Shown: in pieces, positions 1-10,962 of the stretch
How the letters are laid out: every line of letters starts with the position of its first letter
Position numbering within the stretch: position 1 is the first letter of the stretch
NCBI GenBank assembly: GCA_039583875.1
Contig: CM077155.1
Location: 13,247,046 to 13,311,045, forward strand
DNA length: 64,000 bases
Source of the DNA: Platanthera guangdongensis
Taxonomy: Eukaryota > Streptophyta > Magnoliopsida > Asparagales > Orchidaceae
Reading direction: 5' to 3'
Notes under the pieces: model-generated
Seen by the model: only the letters and a program-made list of their open reading frames with translations
Databases searched by the model: none
What the model was told of the DNA's origin: nothing
Position numbers and translations under genes: made by a program

Positions 1-1188
1 GTGGTCAAAACAAATTTTCATAAACATCCACTAAGATTTCATTTAAGGTATTCACTATTTATGGTATTTTCAAAAATGCCATTAATCATAAAAATATCAC
101 ATCTACCCATCCAAAAATGCTAAGAAAATTTAAATAGATCCATAGTACTGAATTAATGATCAAGTAAAAATTTCATAATTTTCCAAGTCATATTTGTCAC
201 CCTTTTAATCAAAAACATGTAAGGGCATAATTAAAATTTGTATTATTCTTCACAGGAAAGAAATTACAAAAATCTCACTAAATTTTCGAGAGCATTAAAA
301 TAACATTTTAAGGCTTGTGACAGAGGTGTAAATTTTCCACGTTAAATTACCACTATTTCCTATTGTGACAAAAATATGTGCAATATTTAAAATAAATTGA
401 AACCATGGGATTTTTTATTCCAAAAATCCTAACTTCACCTTGGATGATGCAGTTCATCTCTATAAACTCCTAGCCAGAGTTTCATTGACATGCAATGAGC
501 CAAATGGGCTTAATTCCTCATTTTCACCTTTTTGCTAAAGGTACACCAAAATATACAAACACCTTCAACTTGTAAGTTGGATCCTCCAACATGCACAGGT
601 TCAAATGACCCTAAATTTTACCATTGTCCTAAAATGACCTCAAAGTCATGCCACCCAAATTTGTGGTTAGTTTGACTTGTAAAACTCCCTAAATCACATT
701 AATTTGTTAAATCAAATAATGGAATAAACTATAGGGCAATATTCCCCTAAAAATCTGATTTTTAGGAACAAGCTAGATATAGTGCATATACATGCATGGC
801 CCAAATTTCATCACATTTGGAGTTGTTATTTATCATATATACTCATTAAAATTTTTGTCCTAGGCTAGGAGCAGTGCTAGGGAAATAGGCCTACAAGGAG
901 CTACAATACTTCAAATGACTTGATTAAGGTGCCTAATTAAAGTTAAAACAAAGGGATAAACTTTTCATGTTGGAAACTATTTCTGAATCTGCCAATAAAG
1001 GGTGTAATTCTTGCATGCAAATCACTGAATATAATTTTATAGTATAATACTTAATCCTATAGTTTAAATCACATTAATTTGGATGACATCGGGTCGTCAT
1101 CCCCAACCAGCCAACGGTCGAGATCAACCCGACTTGTACAACTTGATCTCGCATTACCCGGCCATTTGGCCACCACCACAACCAGCTA

Positions 1189-1290
1189 CCTAACAGCTCT
1201 CATCACCAACTGAGCTGCAGCTCAGTTGGTGATGAGAGATGTTAGGAAAGCTCTTTATCAAGGGGGCGAGGGTTCGAGACCCCGCTTCAA
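1189..1290 (+). mobile_element. tRNA-derived SINE-like promoter with inverted A-box copy
   Basis: An RNA polymerase III internal promoter is visible. The A-box-like CAGCTCAGTTGG is at 1218-1229 and a consensus-matching B box GGTTCGAGACC is at 1271-1281, 53 bases apart as in tRNA genes and tRNA-derived SINEs. It is not a tRNA gene: no acceptor stem pairs around it. Immediately upstream the A-box half is repeated in inverted orientation, making a perfect 42-bp palindrome at 1197-1238, extended to about 1189-1246 with one mismatch per arm. The 3' end of the SINE is not defined, and no poly-A tail or target duplication was found. Confidence 0.5.
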
Positions 1291-1589
1291 CATCCCGCCG
1301 CACTGAGAATAGGTGCGGTCATGGGTGGGGTGCATGGCCTGCCAGTTGATTTAGAAAGCTATCACAAGGGGTGGGGAGGAGAAACGAACATGGAGATGGG
1401 CTTGGCGGTGCGCCATGTCCGACAACTTTTCCGGTGAGCTAGCTCCAGAGCTCAATTCTCCACCTTATTCCTTGATCCATATATCGATTCAAACTTATCT
1501 GGGCTCAGTGAAGCTAATGGGAGGGTTAGTTTTGGTTGTGAGTCACTATATAGTGAGTTGTCATCAATGGTAGTTCGGCCTCAAGCATT

Positions 1590-1637
1590 GGATGCTTCAC
1601 CATGGATGCTTCACCATGGGTGCTTCACCATGGATGC
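1590..1637. repeat. 14-bp tandem repeat
   Basis: About three and a half copies of a 14-base unit (GGATGCTTCACCAT) lie head to tail, with one substitution in the third copy. Confidence 0.85.
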
Positions 1638-1920
1638 CAAGTGTCCCAAATTGCTTGAATTCTTCTAGAAACACTTGAGTGAGCTCAGAAATGAGGTTGA
1701 GCAGAGAGGATGGCCAAGTGGCTTTCATCCCTCATTTCCCTCTTCTCTCTCTCTCTCTTGAATTTGGGGGAAATGACTAAAATGCCCCCATGAATGTCAT
1801 CTCTCTCCAAAATCAGAGGGCATGGGTTGTCATTGGGCATGTGGGATGTTGGATAGGCCATGGTCCATGGCCTTAGCCCATTGGAATTGGGCTTGGTTCC
1901 TTAAATCCCTATTTAGGCTT

Positions 1921-2420
1921 AATGTTGACCATGGTTGACTTTATGGTTGACTTGGTCAAATTGATGAGTGGGCCGGCCCCACTTGATGGTCATGAGTCCT
2001 ATGACACCACCCAATATTTGTTGTGCCATGGTGATGCCCCAATTTGGCTAATTGAACCCATGTTTGTGATTATGACCAAATTAGGGTTAAGGTTGATTTT
2101 GGTGAAATTGGACCAATGGGTGACCATTTGATGGGGCTTTATGGTCAAATGCACTCCAATTATGGTTTGGAGTTTAGTGGTGGGGTCAATTTGACCATGT
2201 GATTTGTAATTGTGCCAAGTTGGGTTGAGTAGACCTATGTTGACCTAAACGACACTTTTGTCAATTTGGCCAACTTGCTGACCCTATGATATGGCTTTTG
2301 GGTCACTTAGGTTCCGTTTATGGTTCGGGACATAGTGATGAGGTAAATTTGTACTTGTGGTTTCAATTTGGGCTAGATTGACCTAGGTTGAATTGAACAC
2401 TATAGTGGGCCCCATGTGAG
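1921..2420. repeat. Cluster of TTGAC/GTCAA motifs
   Basis: About ten TTGAC or GTCAA pentamers occur in 500 bases, where about one is expected by chance. They include a near-perfect palindrome made of GGTCAA and TTGACC near 2186. TTGAC is the core of the W box bound by plant WRKY factors. Whether this cluster regulates the LTR is inference. Confidence 0.5.
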
Positions 2421-2559
2421 CTCACCCTAACACATTGGATCCTAAGGTCACTATCTAGCCTAACTCATCACACTCACTATATGTCATACCCTTATGTGTA
2501 TTAAGGGGGTCTAAAAGAAAAAAAGATGTTACAAATCCCAATAAAAAAAAAATCATCGC

Positions 2560-3761
2560 CGAATTTCAAGTTCGGGTCTACGGGGTTCTAAGCATAAGAA
2601 GTTAAGAAACGTTTTCAATCAGTGTCTAAGATGTACCTGAGGCAAAGTGTCCAGGGTACTGTTCCTACATCACATCCATTGGCTCCCAGGTGTGCTCCCA
2701 CCCGTGGTTGGACCACAACACCATAATTAAGGGAACCTTCTTCTTCCGCGGGACTCGAACTGTTGTTTCGTCGATCCAGATTGGCTCCAAACAAACTGAC
2801 CAATCAGATGCTACTAGGCCCTTCGTAGCTTTGATTTGCTGCTCTGGCCCAAGAAAGTCTCTCCGAAGTGAGGAGACATGGAAGACGTCGTGTAGGTTCT
2901 CTAACTTTAGCGGTAGCTCTAGTTTGTAAGCCAAACGACCGATCCGCTCCAGGATCTTGTAAGGCCCCATAAAACGAGGGCTGAGTTTCTTGTTCCTCCG
3001 CACTCGCGAAACTCCATGCACCGGACTTATCTTCAAAAAGACTATGTCTCCCACCTGGAACTCCATATTCGAATTCCTTGCATCGTAATACTTGGCCAGC
3101 ATACTATGTGCCACTAGAATCCAGTCCCTGATCAGTCATATGTTTGTGTCCGTATCCTCAATATAATATGATCCATGTGCCCTTGGCTCCTCATCCTAGA
3201 CCCAAGATAGCACTGTCTGGCACTTCCTCCTATATAAGGCCTCGTACTGTACCATCCCAATGCTCTCCTTGTGACTATTATTATAAGAGAACTCTATCAG
3301 TGGAAACAGCCTCTCCCAAGGCTTCCATGTATCCAAGATACATAAGCGAAGCAAATCCTCCATAGTCCTGTTGTTCTGCTCTGTCTGACTATCAGTCTGT
3401 GGATGGAAAGCAGTGCTGAAATCAAGCTGAGAACCTAAGTAATCATGCACCTCCCTCCACTCCCTAGAAGAGAACTAACCATCACCGTCTGAGAGAATTG
3501 TCCGGGGCACGCCATGGTATCTGACAAACTCCTCCAAAAATAATCTCACCAAAACTGCAACTGGGGTGTCCTTCCTGACTGGAATGAATCAAGCCACCTT
3601 GGTCAATCTATCAATAATGACCCAAATAGAATCATGCCCACCATAGGAGTGAGGCAACCCATGTACAAAATCCATTGCTATGTCCTCAAACTTCCACTAT
3701 GGCACTAGCAATGGCTGTAAAAGTTTGTCTGGGCTCTTACATTCTGCCTTCACCTGTTGGC
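2560..3761 (-). pseudogene. Ty3/gypsy (Tekay-like) integrase-chromodomain remnant
   Basis: This is the C-terminal third of a gypsy polyprotein, read on the minus strand. From high to low coordinates it contains the end of the integrase zinc-binding region, the core with an HGVPRTILSDGDG-like stretch near 3480-3510, the PQTDSQTEQNNRTMEDLLR block (3355-3420), the YNNSHKESIG block, a basic SRVRRNKKLSPRFMGP block near 2960-3010, and a decayed chromodomain ending in HTWEPMDVM at about 2665. In-frame stops and frame changes break it near 3120-3200, 3470 and 3600, so it is dead. It is truncated at 3761, where the copia LTR begins. The closest relative in this window is the Tekay-type pol at 12174-15581. 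Confidence 0.85.
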
Positions 3762-4891
3762 TGTTTGGTTTTTCTATATGACACAAAACTTGTGCGCAGC
3801 AGAATAAAAAACAAGAAAATCACAAAAGAAATAGATCTTGCGATGAACATTGATTAAGAGGTAAAGTGTTGTAAATAAAATTTACCTTTGTGGGATTAAG
3901 TCACTACTCAAATAAGATGCTCCAAGAACTACGACAAACATATGTGGCTAGAGTTCCGAGTGCAGAATAATGTACATGCCTCTATAGGTGATCTACACGA
4001 ATGGGAGAACACTTAGACTCTTGTCGCATAAGAGCTAGGTTGGAGGAATGCAATCTACGTCTTCACAGACTGCTAGATCTGCTCTAGAAGATGCAGCGGC
4101 GACGGGCGCCGGAAATGGGCTGTGCGACGGCGACGAGATCTGGAATTTCGGAAACACTTTTTGTCGGCCTTTTCCCCTCATGTTAGCGGCTTGAACTTGC
4201 TCGTATTTCGCACACACGTGTCTCTGTCAACAAACCCCTAAGACATCTTCTATTTATACCCAAAGGAATAAATAGCAAAAAATCGTCGCTATTGGTAGGC
4301 CCATAACATATGGAAGTAATTTTGACGAATCAACCCTTGACTCGACAAATCGTTGAGTGGTCACAACGCACTCAACGCCTGGCAGTGTACTAAGTACTTG
4401 ACTTGACGAATCAATATTTGACTGAATGAATCGTCGAGTGGACTCAACGCTCTCAACACCTCGATAAATCAATAGTTGACTCGATGATGCATTGAGTGGT
4501 CTCAATGCTCTCAATGCCTCGATGAATCAACACTTGAAGTGATGAAGCATCGAGTGAACCGAACGTACTGAATGCCTGACTCGATGAATTAACATTTGAC
4601 TCGACGATTCGTCGGGTGGTCTTGACACACTCAATGCCTAACTCGACAAATCGACACTTAACTCGGCGAATCGTCGAATGGTCTCGACGCACTCAATGCC
4701 TGGTTATGCTTGGTTTCAAAACACTCAAAGCCAAGTTGCTTAGTCATTCACTCAGCACATGAGTAGGACCAACATAATTCATTCCTCCAAATTCTCCAAA
4801 TACACTAATGTGCGACCATGATAGGCTCATATTGTATTGGTAGTGAGACAACAGGCTTGATCACTTCCAGAATGCAATGGTAACACCAATA
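3762..4891 (-). repeat. 3' LTR of Copia-1
   Basis: On the minus strand a purine-rich tract (AAGTGGGAGATT, 4893-4904) is followed by TATTGGTG, a likely decayed TGTTGG start, at 4891. The LTR would end at 3762, where the plus strand reads TGTTTGG. A TATAAATAG box on the minus strand near 4250 fits a promoter. No second copy of this LTR was found in the window, so the limits come from motifs and not from a pairwise comparison. Confidence 0.65.
4341..4710. repeat. Tandem array with ~60-bp unit in Copia-1 LTR
   Basis: About six degenerate copies of a 58-63 bp unit contain ACTCGACGAATCGTCGAGTG-like inverted repeats followed by CACTCAATGCC. Several units can pair GTTGAGTG with CACTCAAC across nine bases. 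Copies differ mainly by C/T and G/A changes. Confidence 0.75.
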
Positions 4892-5852
4892 ATCTCCCAC
4901 TTGATCTTGAATTTATCAAACAAAAGCTTCACAAATAATGAGCGGCATCTAGAAAAACATCTTTGCTCCTCAAGCAATAAGAGTTTAAAACTTAAAAGCC
5001 TTTGTAACCAATGTATCAGTGTTGTCATGTCCCTTCATCCCTTACATCCAGATAGAACTAGAGGTATAGACCTTGTGACCCTTATAATTATTCAATCGTA
5101 GTTTCCTGATCTAAAATGACCTTCCAGAAATTAGTGAGTGCAATATCATATATTTACTCAACCAAGCATGGCCATGCATTTCTCTGTCCCATTCCATCAA
5201 GGGGACCTTGAATGCAACTCCAGTTATATAGGAGGACAAATCCCATTTCTGTCCACACGCAAACACCAAAATGATTCATAACATACCCAATAACCATATT
5301 TATCATCCAACTTTCTCAATACTGAACTTTTTATAGCATCAAATCACGATGTTCCTTAATTGATAAATGATGTGACTTTAGGCCAAAGGACCATAAACAC
5401 CATTGCCACTTGAGTCATACTTGTGACATGTTATATAACAATCTACAAAGTATTCTCATGGTGGGTCTGTCCAGTACAACTTGTTCACTAACAAGTACCT
5501 ATGTGATGACTTGATATCATAATATCATGGCCAGTGAGAACCGGTCATCAGTCAACACACATATTGGTCTTAATATATCGTCATCGCCCTTAGCTTCTAA
5601 GATGACACGCCAACCAGGGACCATTTAAGAATGAAGCTTCTAAAATATATGCTCTCACTTTCAAGTCACCACTTTACTCCTATGGAAGCAAGCATTCTAA
5701 GGGCATTCATTATGTTAAATTAATCTATCACAACAGAAATAAATTTACGCAATAAAAGAACTTTCCATAAATATAAAATGAAATGTATAGTACTTTATTC
5801 ATCAAACGAATTATTACAACAACCAACAAATATACAATCCATAGGACTCCTA
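4892..5852 (-). other. Noncoding tail of Copia-1 between pol and 3' LTR
   Basis: There are 961 bases between the RNase H stop (5853) and the polypurine tract. No open frame with family similarity is present, and I see no strong structure in it. It corresponds to the 3' untranslated internal region that some copia elements carry. Confidence 0.55.
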
Positions 5853-8434
5853 CTAGAGTTGACGATTCAGGTATCTAATACCCAATATTCTAACATGATC
5901 ATCATGCTTTCTCTGTGTGAGATGCTTTGTTAGTAGATCCACGATATTTTGTTTAGTCGGCACTCTGCAATTTTTCACATCTCCACGATCAACAATCTCT
6001 CGAATACGATGAAACCGCCGAAGTATGTGCTTGGAGCGCTGATGAGATATAGGTTCCGAAGAAAGTGCAATTGCACCGTTATTTCACAGTAGAGAACTAT
6101 GGGACCAACAATGTTAGGAACTACATCTAACTCATCGATTAATTTCCTAATCCATATAGCCTCCTTCGTCGTATTTGCAGCAACGATATACTCGGCCTCA
6201 GTTGTAGAATCAACAACTCTCTCATGCTTAGAACTCATCTATCTAATAGCTCCTCCATTTAGGCAAAATATAAACCCCTTTCTGAGACTTTGAGTCGTCC
6301 ATATCATTTTGGAAGTTATCATCCATATCCATTTACAACGAGCTCTTCCTCTCCGCAAAACACCAAGAACGTAACCTTAGTCCTTCTCAAGTACTTTGGG
6401 ATATTCTTGGTGACAATCTAGTGACCATCACCGGGATCAGACTGATACCTGCTAGTCATGCTCAAAGCATAAGAAACATCGGGTCAAGTCCATATTATTA
6501 CATAAATGACTAATCTAATTCACTGAAGCATATGGAATGAACTTTATGTGGTTCTTATCTTCACAAGATTTTGGACACTAGACTTTTGAGAGACTCACAC
6601 TATGAGATATGGGTAAGAATCCTTTCTTGGACTCAAGCATGCTGAATAGTTTCAAAACCTTCTCAATGTATGTACTTTGTGTCAAACTCAGCAACCTTTT
6701 CGATCTATCTCTATAGATCTTAATACCAAGTATGTAAGTTGCTTCGCCGAAGTCTTTCATAGAAAAACAGTTCCCTAGGTTATTCTTAATAACTTGTATG
6801 TTTGGTTTTTCATTCCTGATCAACAGTATGTCATCTACTTACTATATCAGGAAGATAATAATGCTCCCACTAATCCTCTTCTAAACACACGGTTCATCCT
6901 CATTCTTGATAAAACCAAACTCGTTGATCTTTTCCCCAAAACAAAGATTTCAACTTCGAGAAGCTTGTTTTAATCCATAAAAGGATCTCTACAACTAGCA
7001 TATTTTGGTGGCTTCACCTAGAGATACAAAACTCTCGGGTTGTTTCATATACAATTCCTCAAGGAGGCTTCCATTTAGGAAAGCCGTTTTGATATCCATC
7101 TGCAAGATCTCATAGTCATAATACGTAGTAATAACATGCAAAATTCTAATGGACTTACCTTAGCAATAGGGGAAAAGTCTCATCAAAGTCATTACCATGA
7201 ATTTGCTTGAAATCTTTGGCCACAAGACGCCCATTGAATTTCTATACATTCCCATCCATGTCAGTCTTCTCTTTAAAGTCACACTTGTAACCTTTGGGTC
7301 GTACCCCTTTAGGTGGTTCCACCAAGGTCCAAACTCGGTTTGCATACATGGAGTTCATTTCATATTTCATGGCCTCAAGCCACTTCTCGGAGTCTGGTCC
7401 ACTCATAGCCTCTTGGTAGGTTGTAAGATCATCATAATGATCCATAAGCAACACATTACCTATTTGAGATAAGAGAAATCCATATCTCTCAGGCTCAAAT
7501 CTTGGTCTACCAGATCTACGTGGAACTTGTGTTTCTTGAGCAGGTTCGCTAGCTATAACATTTTGTAGTCCTTGATCTGGTTCTAATTCCGATTCATTCA
7601 TTGTTTGTGGTTCTTGAACCTCTTCATGTTCTACGCTGGTAGTATTTCTACTTAAGAACTCTTTCTCAAGAAAGACACCAGTTCTCATGACAAACACTTT
7701 TACCCTAGACAGTAGGTAGAAATATTACCCTTTAGTTTCCATAGGATACCCCACAAGATAATATTTATCTGACATAGGTTCCAGCTTATAAGGTATTTGA
7801 CATCGCACGTATGCCTAACAGCCCCAAATCTTAATGAAATACATACTAAGACGCTTCCCAGTACATATCTCATATGCTGTCTTGAGAACAATTTTCATTG
7901 GAGCATGATTTAGTTTAAAAGCAGCAGTCTCTATTACAAAATCCCAAAAGGAAACAAGCAGATCTGCATGACTCATCATCGACCGTACCATATCTAATAG
8001 AGTACGAGTCCTCTGCTCAGACACACCATTATGATGCAGTATTCTGGGTAGAGTGAGCTGTGATACAATACCACACTCTTTCAGATGATCAAGAAACTCA
8101 TGAATTAGGTATTTGCCACCTCGATTAGATCAGAGTGTTTTAATCCTCTTACGCAGCTAGTTCTCTACTTCATTCTTAAACTCTTTGAATTTTTCAAAGG
8201 TTTCAAATTTGCACTTCAAAAGATACAGGTAATCGTATCTACAGAAATCATCAGTAAATGTAACAGAGTATAAGTACCCACCTCTATCCATAAAACTCAT
8301 GGGTCCGCATACATAACTATGTATTATACCAAATAGATCATCAACCCTCTCATTGAAGCAAGTGAAAGGGACTTTAGTCATCTTGCCTAACAAACAATAT
8401 TTGTATCTCTCAAATGATTCATAATCAAATGAGT
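5853..8434 (-). pseudogene. Copia-1 pol: integrase, RT, RNase H (decayed)
   Basis: This is a minus-strand Ty1/copia polyprotein, read from high to low coordinates. The zinc-finger/integrase junction (CLLGKMTKVPFT near 8360) is followed by the integrase core with NGVSEQRTRTLLDMVRSMM (7970-8030), where the catalytic Glu is present. Next come a linker and the RT N-terminus (SEKWLEAMKYEMNSMYANRVW near 7340-7410; KTDMDGNV at about 7245). RT fragments follow near 6580-6830 and 7000-7110, and RNase H with DSTTEAEYIVAANTTKEAIWIRK (6140-6220) ends at a TAG at 5853. Multiple frameshifts and stops make it non-functional. The reading frame on the other side of the nested element continues at 25335, which shows that both blocks are one element. 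Confidence 0.88.
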
Positions 8435-8439
8435 CCAGT
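8435..8439. repeat. Target site duplication CCAGT (left)
   Basis: The five bases before the TGTAACG start of the Tekay LTR are repeated exactly at 25330-25334, after the terminal TGTTACA. They lie in the Copia-1 pre-integrase coding region. Confidence 0.95.
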
Positions 8440-10727
8440 TGTAACGCCCCGAAACTCAAAGGAGCAAAGGGGGACGTTTTGGGCCAGTTTTGGTTTCTGG
8501 CTGACGGCACACAGCCTGGGACACGGGCGTGTCCCAGGGCGTGTCAAGTGTGTGCCGACACTTAGTCGCGAAGTCGTCGAGTTATACTCGACGATTCGTC
8601 GAGAAAGGGCACACGGCCTGCGACACGGGCGTGTCGCAGGGCGTGTCGACCCGTGTCGACACTTAGCCGTGAAATCGTCGAGTTATTCTCGACGATTCGT
8701 CGAGAATGGGCACACGGCCTGCGACACGGGCGTGTCGCAGGGCGTGTCGACCCGTGTCGACGATCGTCAAGGTAAAATCGTCGAGATTCACTCGACGATC
8801 GTCGAGACAAGGCACACGGCCTAGGACACGGGCGTGTCCAAGGCCGTGTCATCCAGTCGTCGTTCTCCCCTCGACGAAATGTCCCGTGTACACGGCCTGG
8901 GGGCCCAGGCGTGTCAATGTGACACGGGCAAGGACACGGGCGTGTCCTAGAACCCGTGCAGTGCTCGGGTTGAAAACGGGAGAAAATAATGGGGTACACG
9001 GCCGGCTACACGGCCGTGTCAGCTGGAACACAGGCGTGTCAGCTCGAACACGGGCGTGTTCGATACCCGTGTGCGTGTTCAGAAGATTCGATTTTGACGG
9101 CGAATGCGGCACACGGCCCTGGACACGGGCGTGTGCCAGGCCGTGTTCAGTCCAGATTGGGCATTTCAGCCCCGAATCAAAGCCGCTCGTTTTCTTAGGT
9201 TGAGATCCGACGGCTGGGGATGGTTCCTGGGAGGATATACACGGGTTTGACTTAAGAAAAATCCATTTTCCTTCACTTGATCTCTCTCCAAACCCTTGGA
9301 GAAAGAAGAGCCAAGGCTAGAGGAAGAGGAGCTAGATCCGCCATTGGAGGAGCTTCGGAGCTCCGAATCGCAAGCCGACTCCGGATCTACGGAGGCAACG
9401 CAAGCGCGGTGATTTCTATCCGATTACATTTCGATGGCGCCAAAGAGGAACGCAAGGGTAACGATCCTCACTTGTGAGCATGATAGCTCTCTTTCTTAGC
9501 ATAGGAAGCCCTCTCTCGCGAGTTTGCGAAGAGTTGGAGGCGTTCCTTCGGGTAGATATGTAAAGTCCCCGTTGTTTAGCGTCCGTATGCGAGAACGGAC
9601 ATAGGCATTTTGGTTGAAGCCTACCCGGACATGTTAGTCCGGATCGGTGATGTTGCATTGCATAAGGCCGGAGAAGACTCCGTGCTATTTGGTGTTTTCG
9701 GGTTTTCTACGCGGTAGATTGCAACAGGGAGCCCCTGGGACTAACCCAAAGGTGCACCCGGAAAACTGGGCGGACACGAGGTCTTGCCAACTTGGTGGCT
9801 TGGAAGCCAACTTGAACATAACCGAGTTATGTGACTTGTGGTGAAAATGGAACTCGGTAGAAGTTTGACCTGCGCATATGGTTTAAATTACCGTTGCGGG
9901 CGCATATGGTTTAAATTACCGTTGCGTTGTGAGCACGGGTTAGATGGAACCGTACCCACTCTATGTCGTTCGGATTAGGGCCGTTGGCATAGATGAGGGT
10001 CTTCGGCGGTCTATGGTTTTAATTACCGTGACCCATGCCAGGAAGACAAACTGCTCATTGTTTGGCCGTCCAAGAGAGGATGGTGGTGAGTCGGCAGACT
10101 TAGACTGCGTTCACCAAGAATGTGCCCTGAGTGCACGGGGTGTGTGGCCGTTGAGCCTCCGCCTGTGATGAAATGACTATATTTATAATGCTCGCTTATG
10201 CTAATGAAATGCAGGGAAGGAGCATCGCCGCCCCGAGTTGGGGGCGGGATCGTTATAATTTGGTCAGCATTGCTGACCGTTGCTTTGTTTGCCACCGTGC
10301 GGTGGTTTGTTTGCTTGCAGGTGCAGCTGGACCGAGCGGTCAATAGCGGGCTAAAGCCCTTTTTGCGAAGCTGGCCCTCGAAGGCCCAAGTGAAATGTTT
10401 TCTATTTCTATTCATGTATGGTCGGCCTGCGTGCCGAGGTTGGTAAATCATGTAATAGACAAGTGAAACTTTTTGTAAGGCCTTAAGGCCAATGTTTGGG
10501 TATTTTTGTATACATTCCTAAATGTTGTATTAGTGGACATTCGTGCTCTTATGCTGGGTTCTTGTTTACAACTTATTTTAACTGCTTCCGCTAGAATGCT
10601 CTATGTAGGACGTTGAGATTGGTTGGATGGTTTCCATAAGTAACCACCTGGTCTGTCTGTGGTATATGGCGTCGGGCCCCGGCCGGACCTACTGCTATAT
10701 GCTATGCGACGGATAGGGGGTGTTACA
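8440..10727 (+). repeat. 5' LTR of Tekay element
   Basis: It runs from TGTAACGCCCC to GGGGGTGTTACA, so its ends are inverted repeats of about 11 bases rather than just TG/CA. It matches 15617-17061 plus 24487-25329. Its first 750 bases hold a GC-rich array of hairpins. A 28-bp unit (GCGCATATGGTTTAAATTAC...) is duplicated in tandem at about 9872-9925. Open frames crossing the array give Arg/Pro/Cys-rich repeats and are not considered genes. Confidence 0.95.
8505..9150. repeat. Hairpin array (CACGGGCGTG core) in 5' LTR
   Basis: About nine inverted repeats share the loop GGGC flanked by CAC/GTG, while their outer arms vary and stay complementary. Examples are CCTGGGACAC with GTGTCCCAGG (from 8513), CCTGCGACAC with GTGTCGCAGG (twice, from about 8609 and 8719) and CGAACAC with GTGTTCG (near 9043). 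Between them are CTCGACGATTCGTCGAG-type palindromes. The unit around 8575-8860 is a roughly 101-bp tandem repeat. The array is duplicated in the 3' LTR at about 15682-16330. Confidence 0.9.
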
Positions 10728-10730
10728 ATT

Positions 10731-10740
10731 TGGTATCAGA
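10731..10740 (+). other. Primer binding site (tRNA-iMet type)
   Basis: TGGTATCAGA starts three bases after the 5' LTR and is complementary to the 3' end of initiator tRNA-Met. The match breaks after ten bases (CTACTG follows instead of GCC). Confidence 0.85.
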
Positions 10741-10962
10741 CTACTGATTTTGGTCGGGCTTAAACTGAATTCGTGGTCGAATTCTTTTTAAGGGGTGGTG
10801 AGCACATTGTGTGCGTCATCGTTATAACAGTAAAAAGAACCCATGAATGTCCACTTAGGAATGAAAATACTCGTGTTTGAGGAACCTGCGTGTTCCTATA
10901 ATTGCTGTTTGCAATGTTATTTGGTCGCTTAACGGTGTTTTGTACCACTATAGGTGACCTGA

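Larger units (their letters stand above)
1..2533 (-). mobile_element. Noncoding stretch, probable 3' LTR of decayed gypsy element
   Basis: No convincing coding region is present; the only open frames are short and unlike any family I know. At 2527-2533 the plus strand reads TGTTACA. Read on the minus strand this is TGTAACA, the usual start of a chromovirus LTR, and it lies directly after the end of the minus-strand pol remnant above 2560. I therefore infer that at least the part next to 2533 is the 3' LTR of that remnant. How far it extends toward position 1 is unknown. A hairpin (GGATGAC/GTCATCC) sits near 1079-1101, and there is a CT-rich run near 1739-1760. Confidence 0.45.

Noticed and set aside
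1218..1290. tRNA gene
   Set aside because: A and B boxes are present, but no acceptor-stem pairing or proper anticodon arm; better explained as a SINE.
8562..9203. Arg/Pro/Cys-rich open frames on both strands of the Tekay LTR array (again at 15729-16380)
   Set aside because: They arise from a GC-rich tandem inverted-repeat array with few stop codons in any frame; no family similarity, and both LTR copies carry them.
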